Positions 34,140-43,491 of a stretch of 64,000 nucleotides of DNA are shown piece by piece. Where the stretch lies: contig NZ_MAYF01000334.1 of NCBI RefSeq assembly GCF_001684955.1, positions 1 through 64,000 on the forward strand. The letters are read 5' to 3'. Positions within the stretch are counted from its first letter, which is position 1. Every line of letters begins with the position of its first letter. The notes below the pieces were generated by a model, which was not told where the DNA came from, searched no databases, and saw only the letters and a list, made by a program, of their open reading frames with translations. The DNA is from Chryseobacterium contaminans (GTDB lineage Bacteria > Bacteroidota > Bacteroidia > Flavobacteriales > Weeksellaceae). Both the position numbers and the translations under genes were made by a program.

Positions 34140-35198
34140 CTATCTTTCATATTCTTTAATCAGGTTTTTCAAAATCTCCTCTGTAGAATATTCGCTATAT
34201 TGATGGATAGACTGCCCTACCCAAATTCCCACAAAATCTGTATTCTGCTTAGATTTTGCAGCTTTACGCAATGCGTTTGTCAGTTTATTCTGATAAGGAT
34301 ATGGCAGGATATATTCGGAATTTTCAACAGCTTCAATATATTTATTCCTAACTCCTCTGGCATATCTTCCAGAAAAGCTTTTCGTTAATATAATCTCATC
34401 TTCTCTCACACTTTTAAGCCTTTCTTTCTCAAAAGGCTCCAAAGCACTCTCCTGAGAGGCTAATAGAAGGTTTCCCACCTGAAATGCCTGTGCACCCAAA
34501 TCTTTTACGGCCTGTAAGGTTTTACCATTATAAATTCCACCCGCATAAATCAACGGAACCTTCACATGATCGTAGACTTGTGATAATAAAGATAATCCTC
34601 CAATCTGCGGAACATGATCCGGATCAAAGGTTCCTCTGTGTCCGCCCGCTTCTGTTCCCTGTACGCAGATGATATCAATTCCCGATTTTTCTAATATTAA
34701 TGCTTCATTCACAGAAGTACAGGTGCCAATTAAGGTGACTCCATTTTCTTTCAATTTCTGAATACTTTGATCATCCAGATTTCCAAAAGTAAAGCTTAAG
34801 ATCTTACAGTTTTCCTGAATGATTACATCAACAAGGTCATGATAAGATCTCACTTTAAGGTCTTCCAGATCAGGAAGATTGACTTCGATACCATTATCGT
34901 TTGCCAGTTGTTCTAAAAACTGCCTGGTTGTAATAAATTTATATTTTAAAGCATCTGTAATTTCAGGAATGTAATGCACAAAAATATTAGCAGCAAAAGG
35001 TTTATCCGTTAATTTTCTTGTCGCTCTGATTAGTTCAACAGATTCATCTGCTGAAAGATCAGCCAATGCTAAAGAGCCCAGACAACCTGCACGGGCTGCA
35101 GCAGCTACCATCTCCATAGTACTCACTCCAAACATCGGAGCCTGTATAATAGGATATTGTACTCCTAGTCTTTTACTGATTGTATCTGGCCAAAACAT
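34140..35198 (-). CDS. Nitronate monooxygenase family FMN enzyme
   Basis: A 352-residue TIM-barrel flavoprotein. It opens with YPIIQAPMFGVSTMEMVAAA (FMN phosphate region) and carries VQGTEAGGHRG and LIYAGGIYNG, the usual FMN-binding turns of the 2-nitropropane dioxygenase family. The His of AGGHRG is the expected catalytic base. The family oxidises alkyl nitronates, such as propionate 3-nitronate, to the aldehyde or acid and nitrite. Related FabK enoyl-ACP reductases share the fold, but the AGGHRG motif favours nitronate monooxygenase. It is a single gene. Confidence 0.85.
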   Translation of the reverse strand: MFWPDTISKRLGVQYPIIQAPMFGVSTMEMVAAAARAGCLGSLALADLSADESVELIRATRKLTDKPFAANIFVHYIPEITDALKYKFITTRQFLEQLANDNGIEVNLPDLEDLKVRSYHDLVDVIIQENCKILSFTFGNLDDQSIQKLKENGVTLIGTCTSVNEALILEKSGIDIICVQGTEAGGHRGTFDPDHVPQIGGLSLLSQVYDHVKVPLIYAGGIYNGKTLQAVKDLGAQAFQVGNLLLASQESALEPFEKERLKSVREDEIILTKSFSGRYARGVRNKYIEAVENSEYILPYPYQNKLTNALRKAAKSKQNTDFVGIWVGQSIHQYSEYSTEEILKNLIKEYER

Positions 35199-35284
35199 AA
35201 AAAAGTATTTAATTAAAAAGGTACAAAAAATAAGAACACCTCAATTTCAATAGGATATGACTTTGCTCACCCTCCATTAGAAAA

Positions 35285-35352
35285 TAAAATTCCCACAGAT
35301 TTCACAAATTCCACGGATTAAAAAATCTGGCTTATCTGTGTATTCTGTGGGA
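35285..35352. repeat. Dispersed repeat, family A (partial copy)
   Basis: CCCACAGATTTCACAAATTC runs into an A-rich centre and out to GTGTATTCTGTGGGAA, an imperfect palindrome. It is related to 46110-46204 and 48172-48262. Confidence 0.5.
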
Positions 35353-35373
35353 ACTATCTTAATCTCTTATTTT

Positions 35374-36249
35374 TTAGATATCTGCTACAGAGTTCAGCAT
35401 TTTCTTTTCCCATTCAGGATCTTTTGGATCGAAGAATAATCTTTTCCCTGTATCTAAAGAACGAACAACATTCATTTCATCCTCTGTCAATTCAAAATCA
35501 AATACATTAAAGTTTTCTTCAATTCTTGATGGGGTTACAGATTTCGGAATCACGACAAAACCTTCCTGTAAATGCCATCTCAGAATGACCTGAGCTACTG
35601 TTTTGCCATATTTTTCTGCAATGGCTTTCAGATCAGCATTGCTTAAAAGGTTGGCATTTCCGTTTCCAAGCGGACTCCAAGGTTGTGTTACAATATTATT
35701 TTCTCTGTCATACACCTGTAATTCTTTCTGTTGGAAAACCGGATGCAGCTCAATCTGGTTGATTACCGGAAGAATAGATGAATTAGCTTTTAACTCTTCA
35801 AGCTTTTCAATAGTAAAATTACAAACTCCGATCGCTTTAATCTTTCCTTCCTGATATAACTCTTCCAAAGCCTTCCATGTTCCTAAGAAATCACCATATG
35901 GCCAATGGATAAGATACATATCCAGATAATCCATCTGCAATCTGTCCAGTGTTCTCTGGAATGCTCTTTTAGCTTTTTCATACCCGTGATCCTGAACCCA
36001 GACTTTAGAAGTGATAAACAAATCATCTCTGTCTACTCCACTATTTTTCACGGCAGCTCCAACAGCCGTTTCATTCTGATAGATCGCAGCTGTATCAATC
36101 ATTCTGTATCCTGTCTGGATAGCTTTAATGACTGCATTTTCACATTCTTTCAGATCCTCCATCTGCCATACTCCAAAGCCTAAAGCTGGAATATCCACTC
36201 CGTTATTTAAAGTCACTACAGGCTGCCCTGTATAGGTTTTCTTTTGCAT
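35374..36249 (-). CDS. Aldo/keto reductase (2,5-diketogluconate reductase-like)
   Basis: A 291-residue AKR with the full catalytic tetrad: Asp52, Tyr57, Lys82 and His115 (IDTAAIYQNE, ITSKVW, LIHWPYG). The NADPH loop PKSVTPSRIEEN near residue 245 is present. It is close to the AKR5-type reductases that act on methylglyoxal and small ketones. It is monocistronic. The region upstream holds a repeat element and no clear promoter. Confidence 0.88.
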   Translation of the reverse strand: MQKKTYTGQPVVTLNNGVDIPALGFGVWQMEDLKECENAVIKAIQTGYRMIDTAAIYQNETAVGAAVKNSGVDRDDLFITSKVWVQDHGYEKAKRAFQRTLDRLQMDYLDMYLIHWPYGDFLGTWKALEELYQEGKIKAIGVCNFTIEKLEELKANSSILPVINQIELHPVFQQKELQVYDRENNIVTQPWSPLGNGNANLLSNADLKAIAEKYGKTVAQVILRWHLQEGFVVIPKSVTPSRIEENFNVFDFELTEDEMNVVRSLDTGKRLFFDPKDPEWEKKMLNSVADI

Positions 36250-36361
36250 AAGTCTTTATTTTAATGATTAATATAAAGTGATGAAACAAAATTGCAATAA
36301 AAAAACGGAACTATGGCTTACCAATTTTACTGTTTTTTGTTAAAAAATGTTATTTAATGAG

Positions 36362-36500
36362 TGTTTACAAATATGTTGGAAAATCGCAAAGACGCAAAGA
36401 ATTTTCATTTAACCACGTTATAAGGGGCAAGAATTTTATCTACGATAAATTTTATACCGCTCATTTTAATGCCATGAATACATGAATAACATGAAACAAG
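36362..36500. repeat. Dispersed repeat, family B copy 1
   Basis: In the 455-base gap before the acetyltransferase gene. GATAAATTTTATACCGCTCA and CATTTTAATGCCATGAAT recur inverted at 48411-48466. TGTTGGAAAATCGCAAAGAC recurs in direct orientation at 48252. The rest of the gap has a CGCAGATCTTTTTATCT fragment of family A near 36630. Confidence 0.5.
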
Positions 36501-36704
36501 TCTAATTTTAAGCATATAACCTATTTAATGTGGTTCAAAAAGAACATAGAACCAAGTAATTTGTGCATTAGTGGCAAAATACCAGCAAGTCATCCTCATT
36601 GAAGATTTTAGTTATCACTGATTAAGCAGGTTTCGCAGATCTTTTTATCTATTTTTGTATCAACTTTACATCATTCCACAAAAAAGAAGGTTAAAAAAAC
36701 GTAG

Positions 36705-37172
36705 ATGGAGCAGTATACTTTTAGTAAGATTGAAAAAAATTCAGAGATCCCTTATGAACTATTATTATTAGCGGATGAAACTGTTGAGGCCATCAATCAG
36801 TATATTTATAAATGTGATATCTATCTGCTTCATGATGACACTGGGAGCATTGCTGTTATGGCTTTATGCAAAAACAGTGATACCGAACTGGAAATTAAAA
36901 ATATCGCAGTGATTGAAAGCTACAGAAGCAAAGGAATAGGAAGTATTTTAATAAAAAAAGCCAAGGAAATAGCTCTCGACAACCATTATAAAGTCCTAAG
37001 TGTCGGAACTTCAGATACCGGATTTCAGCAGATCAGGTTTTATGAGAAAAACGGTTTCAAAAAAACAGGGATACGTAAAGATTTCTTTATTGAAAATTAC
37101 CCATCCCCGATTTATGAAAACGGTTTGCAAATGCGGGATATGATTTTACTTACCCATCATCTTACGGAATAG
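36705..37172 (+). CDS. GNAT family N-acetyltransferase
   Basis: A 155-residue GNAT with the acetyl-CoA loop YRSKGIGSILIKKAKE (residues 73-88) and the later strand-turn FYEKNGFKKTG. The substrate is not predictable. Its 3' end overlaps the 3' end of the convergent lysR-type gene by 27 bases. Confidence 0.85.
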   Translation: MEQYTFSKIEKNSEIPYELLLLADETVEAINQYIYKCDIYLLHDDTGSIAVMALCKNSDTELEIKNIAVIESYRSKGIGSILIKKAKEIALDNHYKVLSVGTSDTGFQQIRFYEKNGFKKTGIRKDFFIENYPSPIYENGLQMRDMILLTHHLTE

Positions 37173-38045
37173 TCCTTTAATATGCTCTATCTCCGTTTGA
37201 TAATTGGTTTTCTTTCTACATCCAAAATACAAAGTGTTTTCCAGCTTTTTCTTTCCTTCCCAGATCAGCTTAATTTCTCCGCTTTCGATTTCATTTTTGC
37301 ATAAGAAATCCGGGACAACTGCTAATCCAGTTCCTCCTTTCAGACAACGTATGATTGAGTTTAAGTTCGGAACAATATAATTTGGTCGGAAATTCGGCTT
37401 ATGACCGAAGTTTAAAGTCCAGTATTGGAAAAGATGCTCCATATCACCGGTGGTTCCGTACCATTTTTCGTTCTTCAGCCACGCTTCGATCTGTTCTGCA
37501 TCTTTTGTTTTTAAGACCTTTTTGAAAGCTTCCGTATCTACATCTTTCCCACCAACCAGAATGATTTGCTCTGAAGAAAATGCTTCATGTTCTATATTGG
37601 GTGAAGATCCTTTTTTCGGAGTGATGATAAGATCCAGAATTCCTTTATCCAATTGATCCAGCATTTCAGGATATTCTCCAAAACTGATAATCAGGTTGAA
37701 AGGCAGCGAAGAAACATATTGCTCCAATGTCGTTTGAAAAGTCTCAAAACACATTCCCACACTGATGGTTGGGGTATGTTTTTCCGTAGATTTCTGGAAA
37801 TTCTTCTCCACATCTTCCAACTTAGTAAGAGGTTCTGCTACGGCATTGAATAATACTTTTCCTCTTTCAGTAGGAATCATTTTTCTGCCGGTTCTGTCGA
37901 ATAATTTATATCCTACATACGCTTCCAGTGAGCTTAAATGTAAGCTTACTCCGGGTTGTGAAATGAATAAGGCATCAGCTGCACCTGTCAATGTCCCGGT
38001 TTTATAGATCGCTTTAAAAGTACGATACCATTCTAAATTAACCAT
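37146..38045 (-). CDS. LysR family transcriptional regulator
   Basis: A 299-residue regulator. Residues 1-60 are the winged helix domain (FKAIYKTGTLTGAADALFIS, with QPGVSLHLSSLE), and residues 90-295 are a periplasmic-binding-like effector domain. Regulators of this kind often sense quinones or oxidants, but the ligand is not visible. Nearby redox genes at 39131-43980 could be targets. A TAAATTTG -7 box lies 25 bases before the ATG. Confidence 0.88.
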   Translation of the reverse strand: MVNLEWYRTFKAIYKTGTLTGAADALFISQPGVSLHLSSLEAYVGYKLFDRTGRKMIPTERGKVLFNAVAEPLTKLEDVEKNFQKSTEKHTPTISVGMCFETFQTTLEQYVSSLPFNLIISFGEYPEMLDQLDKGILDLIITPKKGSSPNIEHEAFSSEQIILVGGKDVDTEAFKKVLKTKDAEQIEAWLKNEKWYGTTGDMEHLFQYWTLNFGHKPNFRPNYIVPNLNSIIRCLKGGTGLAVVPDFLCKNEIESGEIKLIWEGKKKLENTLYFGCRKKTNYQTEIEHIKGLFRKMMGK

Positions 38046-38069
38046 GACTCAATTATTAATATTCTGATG

Positions 38070-38077
38070 CAAATTTA
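38070..38077 (-). promoter_or_regulatory. -7 box of the LysR gene
   Basis: TAAATTTG on the minus strand, between the phosphoesterase stop and the LysR start. Confidence 0.45.
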
Positions 38078-38085
38078 CAAAATAA

Positions 38086-38832
38086 TTATAATATTAATAC
38101 ATTTTCATTTCTTAAAAAGGAAGCATAATAATCCGGAATCCCGCTTTCATCGATCTGGAGGGCGGTTTCTTCAAGTGGATACTTTAATTGAATAATTTCA
38201 GGAACAATCTTTTCATCATCCAAAGTCAATATGGCATAAGAGGCTAATCTATTTGCTTCTTTGGAGCGCCCAACTGAACCACAATTGACAGCCCATTTCT
38301 TATTTTCAAACTGTTTTGTAAAGGATAAATGAGTGTGTCCCATCAGAATAATATCAGCCTTTGAATCTTCCAGCATATTAGTAAAAACCTCATCGTTTTC
38401 CGATTCATATAAATAAGTATCATTACTTTCAAGGCTGGAATGCACCAGCTGAATATTCCAATGTTTGTTCCCAATTTTATAATTTAATTTCAAATGAAAA
38501 GGGAATTCGGAAAGAAACTTTTTGTTTTCTTCTGTAATATGTTTTTTAGAATGATCAATCGCAATAAACCTTGCCTTTGTTTCTTCTTCAGAATGTTTAG
38601 CTAAAGGGAAAACAGGAAGATCAAAAGCAATTCTTTCATCATGATTTCCGAGGATACAGGGGATATTTAAACTTTTAATCCTTTCTATCACTTCATTTCC
38701 CCAAGGAGCAAAATCTACAAGATCGCCCAGGCAGAATTTCTGATGAATTCCTCTCTGCTCAATATCCTTCAACACCACTTCCAATGCAGGAAGATTCCCA
38801 TGCACATCACCAAAAACTGCTATCTGTATCAT
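38086..38832 (-). CDS. Metallophosphoesterase
   Basis: A 248-residue calcineurin-like phosphoesterase. It has the dimetal motifs in order: FGDVHGN, LGDLVDFAP, LGNHDE and GHTHL, followed by a NCGSVG turn. This arrangement is that of the YfcE/MJ0936 group of small phosphodiesterases. The biological substrate is unknown. It lies upstream of the LysR gene with its own -7 box. Confidence 0.85.
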   Translation of the reverse strand: MIQIAVFGDVHGNLPALEVVLKDIEQRGIHQKFCLGDLVDFAPWGNEVIERIKSLNIPCILGNHDERIAFDLPVFPLAKHSEEETKARFIAIDHSKKHITEENKKFLSEFPFHLKLNYKIGNKHWNIQLVHSSLESNDTYLYESENDEVFTNMLEDSKADIILMGHTHLSFTKQFENKKWAVNCGSVGRSKEANRLASYAILTLDDEKIVPEIIQLKYPLEETALQIDESGIPDYYASFLRNENVLIL

Positions 38833-38851
38833 TATCTGTCAATTTGTTAAT

Positions 38852-38859
38852 CAAATGTA
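38852..38859 (-). promoter_or_regulatory. -7 box of the phosphoesterase gene
   Basis: TACATTTG on the minus strand, 19 bases before the ATG at 38832. Confidence 0.45.
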
Positions 38860-38929
38860 CGGGACAAATGGAAGTTCCAGTTCAGATATAGCATGACATT
38901 TTACCATAGTAAAGGTTAATTTTTGCATC

Positions 38930-39022
38930 ATAAAGTCAATCGTCAATTTTGCTTAGCAAGTGAATAGTGAATGATTATAAGCTATAAAAATTTACAAGCG
39001 AATTCACCATTCACCATACAGA
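38930..39022. repeat. Dispersed palindromic repeat, family C copy 3
   Basis: Ends TCAATTTTGCTTAGCAAGTG and GCGAATTCACCATTCACCAT, the inverse of copy 1 at 24054-24150. It lies between two divergent genes. Confidence 0.6.
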
Positions 39023-39093
39023 AATTTGAATAATATAAATATTCTGATACATTACTATAATTTATATTATTTTTATTATACAATGCTCCACAG

Positions 39094-39101
39094 TAACTTT
39101 G
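39094..39101 (+). promoter_or_regulatory. -7 box for mdaB
   Basis: TAACTTTG, 29 bases before the ATG. Confidence 0.5.
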
Positions 39102-39130
39102 CAGAGTAAAATTTAAACAATCATAAAAAA

Positions 39131-39745
39131 ATGAAAAAAGTATTAATCATCAACGGAGGACAGAATTTCGGACATTCCGGAGGAAAATATAATCAGACTA
39201 TCGCAGAAAACACATTAGCTGTTCTTAAAGAATTTGATAATGTAGAAGTAAAGGTTACCAATGTAAGTGAAAATTATGACAAACATGAAGAAGTACAAAA
39301 ATTCGTTTGGGCAGATTATATCATTTACCATACTCCAATCTGGTGGTTCCAGCTTCCGAACGGATTGAAAAAATATATTGATGAAGTGTTCACAGCAGGT
39401 CACGCTAAAGGTATTTATATGAGCGACGGAAGAAATGCTGCAAACCCTGAAATCAACTACGGAACAGGAGGAATGCTTGGCGGAAGAAAATATATGTTAA
39501 CAACAAGCTGGAATGCTCCTGCTACAGCCTTTACCCTTCCTGGAGAGTTCTTTGATGAGAAAAGCGTAGACGAAGGACCTTTATTTGGTTTCCACAGAAT
39601 GAACGCTTTCGTATCTCTTGAAAAAATGGACAGCTTCCACTTCCACGACGTAGAGAAGAATGCTAATGTAGAAAGAGATATGAAGCTTTACAGAGAACAT
39701 GTGAAAAACGTATTTGAAAAAGAATTAAAACCAGAATTAGTATAA
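39131..39745 (+). CDS. mdaB: NAD(P)H:quinone oxidoreductase, MdaB family
   Basis: A 204-residue flavodoxin-fold enzyme. It has the FAD-binding start LIINGGQNFGHSGGKYNQT, YHTPIWWFQLPNGLKKYIDE in the middle and the GGMLGGRKYMLTTSWNAPA turn, all typical of MdaB. It reduces quinones by two electrons and thus avoids semiquinones. Its stop overlaps the start of the YgiN-like gene by one base. In E. coli the same pair (mdaB, ygiN) makes a quinone redox cycle. Confidence 0.9.
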   Translation: MKKVLIINGGQNFGHSGGKYNQTIAENTLAVLKEFDNVEVKVTNVSENYDKHEEVQKFVWADYIIYHTPIWWFQLPNGLKKYIDEVFTAGHAKGIYMSDGRNAANPEINYGTGGMLGGRKYMLTTSWNAPATAFTLPGEFFDEKSVDEGPLFGFHRMNAFVSLEKMDSFHFHDVEKNANVERDMKLYREHVKNVFEKELKPELV

Positions 39746-40032
39746 TGAAAATTCACCTTACCGCAGTTATTAAAGCCAAAGAAGAATACCGCTCAGAAGT
39801 ATTGGAAGTTCTTCAGAATATGGTAAAAGAAACAAGAAAAGAAGAAGCCAACGAACTGTATAACCTTCACCAGGGCATCGAAGACAAAAACCATTTTGTA
39901 TTCTACGAAATCTGGAAAAGTGAAGAAGGATTGGAACAGCATAATGAGCAGCCATACATTAAAGCTTTCGGCGCTTTGATTGATGAAAAACTTCAGGAAG
40001 TACCTCAGCTTTATATTACCAATCTCATTTAA
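39745..40032 (+). CDS. Putative quinol monooxygenase, YgiN-like (ABM domain)
   Basis: A 95-residue antibiotic-biosynthesis-monooxygenase fold protein: KIHLTAVIKAKEEYRSEVLE, then NHFVFYEIWKSEEGLEQHNE and PYIKAFGALI. These proteins dimerise and oxidise quinols without a cofactor. The ATG overlaps the mdaB stop (TAATG), so the two are translated together, and the same pairing is known from E. coli. Confidence 0.85.
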   Translation: MKIHLTAVIKAKEEYRSEVLEVLQNMVKETRKEEANELYNLHQGIEDKNHFVFYEIWKSEEGLEQHNEQPYIKAFGALIDEKLQEVPQLYITNLI

Positions 40033-40034
40033 GT

Positions 40035-40790
40035 ATGAAAAAACTGGCGCTTTTATTTCTAAGCCTTTTCACAATAGGATTTATTCAGGCTCAAAACCAA
40101 AAATCTATTGATATGAAAAAGAAAATTTTGTTCGTCGTAACCAGCCATGACAAAAAAGGCAGCACAGATGAAAAAACAGGATATTATCTGGGCGAAGTTT
40201 CTCATCCATGGGAAGTTCTTCACAAAGCAGGATATGACATTGACTTTGTAAGTCCAAAAGGCGGAACTCCACCAGTAGACGGATTTGATTTAAAAGATCC
40301 TATCAACAAAGAATTCTGGGAAAACAAGGAATACAAAAACAAGATCGATCATTCTTTAACACCATCACAGGTAAACCCAAAAGAATACTCAACGATCTTT
40401 TATGCTGGCGGACATGGAGCAATGTGGGACCTAACAGATAATAAAGAATTAGCAAATATAGCTTCAATAATTTATGAAAATGGTGGTATTGTAGCAGGTG
40501 TATGCCATGGCCCGGCAGGGTTGGTGAATATCAAACTGAACAATGGAAAATACCTTGTAGATGGGAAAAAGATCAATGCTTTCACTAATGAAGAAGAATC
40601 TGCCGTAAAATTAACAGATGTTGTTCCTTTCTTACTGGAAAATAAACTGAAAGAAAGAGGAGCAAAATTTGAAAAATCCGGACTTTGGCAGAATCATGTT
40701 GTTTCAGATCAAAGAGTCATCACCGGACAAAATCCACAATCTGCAAAGAGCGTTGGAGAAGCAATTTTAAAAGAATTAAATAACAAATAA
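40035..40790 (+). CDS. Exported DJ-1/PfpI family protein
   Basis: A 251-residue protein with a signal peptide (MKKLALLFLSLFTIGFIQAQ). The DJ-1 fold follows, with GGHGAMWDL and the nucleophile elbow GVCHGPAG (Cys157, His158). The layout is that of Hsp31/HchA-like glyoxalases and general DJ-1 proteins. A glyoxalase III or deglycase role in the periplasm is possible. It starts two bases after the YgiN-like gene, so it shares the operon. Confidence 0.85.
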   Translation: MKKLALLFLSLFTIGFIQAQNQKSIDMKKKILFVVTSHDKKGSTDEKTGYYLGEVSHPWEVLHKAGYDIDFVSPKGGTPPVDGFDLKDPINKEFWENKEYKNKIDHSLTPSQVNPKEYSTIFYAGGHGAMWDLTDNKELANIASIIYENGGIVAGVCHGPAGLVNIKLNNGKYLVDGKKINAFTNEEESAVKLTDVVPFLLENKLKERGAKFEKSGLWQNHVVSDQRVITGQNPQSAKSVGEAILKELNNK

Positions 40791-40939
40791 TTGTAACCAT
40801 AAATCGAAGATTCGACGAGGTCAAAAGACACAAAAGATTTTTAACACTTAAGTAAACAGAAGTGATGATGCAGACTGCTGAAAAGAACACTTAAGTTTTT
40901 CAAAATCTCCAATTTTCACGAGTATCTAATCGAACGACT

Positions 40940-41000
40940 GAAAATTCCCCTCCTCTGGAGGGGTGGCAAAAATTCAAAGAATTTTTGACGGGGTGGTTTA
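40940..41000. repeat. Short intergenic repeat-like element
   Basis: CCCCTCCTCTGGAGGGGTGG is followed by GGCAAAAATTCAAAGAATTT and GACGGGGTGG. It has two inverted parts and looks like an element I remember as common in flavobacterial intergenic DNA. No second copy was seen in this window. Confidence 0.4.
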
Positions 41001-41070
41001 CAAAACGTCCACAAGATCTTTTACGACTTTCAAGGTTTAACACAATAACAAATTTTAAAAACAAGAAAAA

Positions 41071-42054
41071 ATGGAATACAGAAAATTAGGAAATACAGAT
41101 TTAGAATTATCAGCAATCACACACGGAGCTTTTGCCATCGGTGGTAACATGTGGGGAGGTAATGAAAAACAGGATTCTATTAACTCTATTCACGCCTCAT
41201 TGGATCATGGAGTAACTTCTATTGATACGGCACCTTTCTACGGTTTCGGATTAAGTGAAGAAATGATTGGTGAAGCGATTAAAGGAAAAGACCGTTCAAA
41301 AATCCAGCTGTTAACTAAATTCGGTTTGGTATGGGACGGAAGCAACAATGGAAAAGGAGAATTTTTCTTCGATGCTGAAGATGAAGGGAAAGTAATTCCT
41401 GTCTATAAATTCGCTTCTAAAGAAAATATCATCAAAGAAGTTGAGGAAAGTTTACAAAGACTGGGAACAGACTATATCGATCTTTTACAGCTTCACTGGC
41501 CAGACAGTACAACAGCCATCAGTGAAACTATGGAAGCTATGGAATTATTGATCCAACAGGGAAAAATCCGTGCTGCTGGGGTAAGTAACTACAGTGTTGC
41601 CCAAATGGAAGAGGCCAACAGAACATTGAAATTAGCAAGCAACCAGGTTTCTTACAGTATGCTGAACCGTGCTATTGAAAGCGATCTTGTTCCTTACTCT
41701 TTAGAAAACAATTCAGGGATTATCGTATACAGCCCAATGGAAAGAGGTCTTTTAACAGGTAAATATTTCAGGGATAATAAATTAAAAGACAACGACCACA
41801 GAAACGGTTATTTCTCTCAGTTTGATTTAAATAAAGTTAAAACGTTCCTTGAAAAAATTGAACCTATTGCTCAGGAAAAAGGAGCCAGCCTTTCTCAATT
41901 GGTATTAAGATGGACTACTTTACAACCAGCCATTACAGTAGTATTAGCAGGAGCTAGAAATGCAGAACAGGCTATTGATAATGCAAAAGCAATGGACATC
42001 AACCTTTCTCAGGAAGAATTAAACTTTATCAACGCTGCTTTAAGCGAGATTTAA
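41071..42054 (+). CDS. Aldo/keto reductase (NAD(P)H-dependent, YajO/Gcy-like)
   Basis: A 327-residue AKR of the AKR13/AKR11 kind with Asp52, Tyr57, Lys83 and His142 (IDTAPFYGFG, LLTKFG, LQLHWPDS). The C-terminal NADPH-binding segment VLAGARNAEQAIDN is present. The substrate is unknown. It stands alone, about 280 bases after the DJ-1 gene, with the short repeat between. Confidence 0.88.
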   Translation: MEYRKLGNTDLELSAITHGAFAIGGNMWGGNEKQDSINSIHASLDHGVTSIDTAPFYGFGLSEEMIGEAIKGKDRSKIQLLTKFGLVWDGSNNGKGEFFFDAEDEGKVIPVYKFASKENIIKEVEESLQRLGTDYIDLLQLHWPDSTTAISETMEAMELLIQQGKIRAAGVSNYSVAQMEEANRTLKLASNQVSYSMLNRAIESDLVPYSLENNSGIIVYSPMERGLLTGKYFRDNKLKDNDHRNGYFSQFDLNKVKTFLEKIEPIAQEKGASLSQLVLRWTTLQPAITVVLAGARNAEQAIDNAKAMDINLSQEELNFINAALSEI

Positions 42055-42422
42055 TATAAAAGCTGGGAGATGGAAGCTGGAGGATGGAAGTACTGACAGG
42101 TGATCGAGAACTTCCAACCTTTTGATCCAAATGATTATCAGACTGTAAGAAGAAAATATGAAGTTGAAAACACTAGCGTGTATTGTTAACTTACAGTCTG
42201 TTATTTTGAATAATTACAACAACTTATTTAATACAATATCAGTTGTTAACCGACTTCAAAAACCTCCCTCTCCCCTCCTCCAGCTTCCCTTCTCATTTAT
42301 CAAAGGAAAGCAAAACTGGAAGCACATCTTAATAAGTAGAATGCCAGTTGTTCAAAGACTGCACCAACTCCCCTCTTCCAGCTTCCAGCTTCCTTTCTCT
42401 TTAACCTATACATCATAAAAAA
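42055..42422. repeat. Non-coding repeat-rich gap before the cyclase gene
   Basis: 368 bases without a supported gene. GCTGGGAGATGGAAGCTGGA near 42061 and CCTCCAGCTTCCCTTCTC near 42283 form an inverted set. CCTCTTCCAGCTTCCAGCTTCC near 42372 is a second copy of the latter arm, and TCAGTTGTTAACCGACTTCA and CCAGTTGTTCAAAGACTGCA precede the two arms as direct repeats. Confidence 0.55.
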
Positions 42423-43391
42423 ATGAAAAAGAATCTGATTAAAATATTCGGGTTAGTAACCCTATTGACAATAAACAGCATTGAGTTAAACGCACAAACC
42501 CTTGTTAATCCTGAAGACCAATCATGGTATCCTTCTGCTTACGGAGCTCAGGATGAAATCGGAGCAGCCAATTTATTAACTCCTGAAGTGGTAAAACAGG
42601 CACTAGGACTAGTAAAACAAGGTAAAACATTGGCACTTGCTGTTCCTATTGATAAAAATTTACCAGCTTTCAGACACAGAAGCTTCAATCTTTACAACAT
42701 CCAACCTGGAGAACAAGGTGGAAAAAGTATTGGTCCTAATAAGTTTACATTCAACGACGAATTAGTGAACGGATGGACCGGAGTTGGAACTCAGTTAAAC
42801 GGTATCGGGCACATTGGTATTGATAATGTTTACTATAACGGAAATAAAGCCACTGATTTTGTAACTGTAGAAGGGGTGAAAAAACTGGGTGTTGAAAAAG
42901 TACCGCCATTTGTTACCAGAGGTGTAGTCCTTGATATGGTGGCTCACTACGGAAAAGCTGTTGTACCCGGTGGAACAGAATTCACCGTTGAAGATATTAA
43001 AGCTGTTTTAAAGAAACAAGGGCTTACCTTAAGAAAAGGAGATGTTATTCTTTTCAATACAGGATGGCTTGAACTGGTAGGTAAAGACAACAAACAGTTC
43101 TTAGAAACAGAACCGGGAATTGGAATGGATGCTGCCAAATGGCTGGCTGCCCAAGGGATTGTTGCTTTCGGTGGTGATACGTGGGCTTCTGAAGTTTATC
43201 CCAATCCAAAAAGTAAAGAGGAATTTCCAATAAACCAATATATGCTGGCCAAAAAAGGAATCTACAATTTAGAATTGATTGACAGCCGCCCATTAGTAAG
43301 ACAAAAAATATGGGAATTCCTGTTCGTACTGGGACAACCTCTTTATGTAGGTTCTACTCAGGTGAATGTGAATCCGGTTGCCATTTATTAA
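42423..43391 (+). CDS. Exported cyclase family protein (kynurenine formamidase fold)
   Basis: A 322-residue protein with a signal peptide (cleaved near LNAQT). The cyclase domain includes GWTGVGTQLNGIGHIGIDNV, where the family usually reads HxGTHxDxxGH. Here the first metal ligands appear as GTQ and LNG, so the metal site is altered, although such GTQ forms occur in some family members. The end part with GDTWASEVYPNP is conserved. A hydrolase acting on a small ester or amide is likely; the substrate is unknown. Confidence 0.8.
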   Translation: MKKNLIKIFGLVTLLTINSIELNAQTLVNPEDQSWYPSAYGAQDEIGAANLLTPEVVKQALGLVKQGKTLALAVPIDKNLPAFRHRSFNLYNIQPGEQGGKSIGPNKFTFNDELVNGWTGVGTQLNGIGHIGIDNVYYNGNKATDFVTVEGVKKLGVEKVPPFVTRGVVLDMVAHYGKAVVPGGTEFTVEDIKAVLKKQGLTLRKGDVILFNTGWLELVGKDNKQFLETEPGIGMDAAKWLAAQGIVAFGGDTWASEVYPNPKSKEEFPINQYMLAKKGIYNLELIDSRPLVRQKIWEFLFVLGQPLYVGSTQVNVNPVAIY

Positions 43392-43491
43392 TTTCTTTCT
43401 CAGTTCTCAGGAATAATACGTAAATTAATATTCCAAATCTGAAGTACTGATCACACAATTTTTTAAAATATCAATTACAAAATTTTAAACA

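Noticed and set aside
42158-42418. Open frame of 86 codons in the gap before the cyclase gene
   Set aside because: It spans the direct and inverted repeats and encodes a repeated Pro/Leu/Ser-rich string; it is repeat DNA, not a gene.
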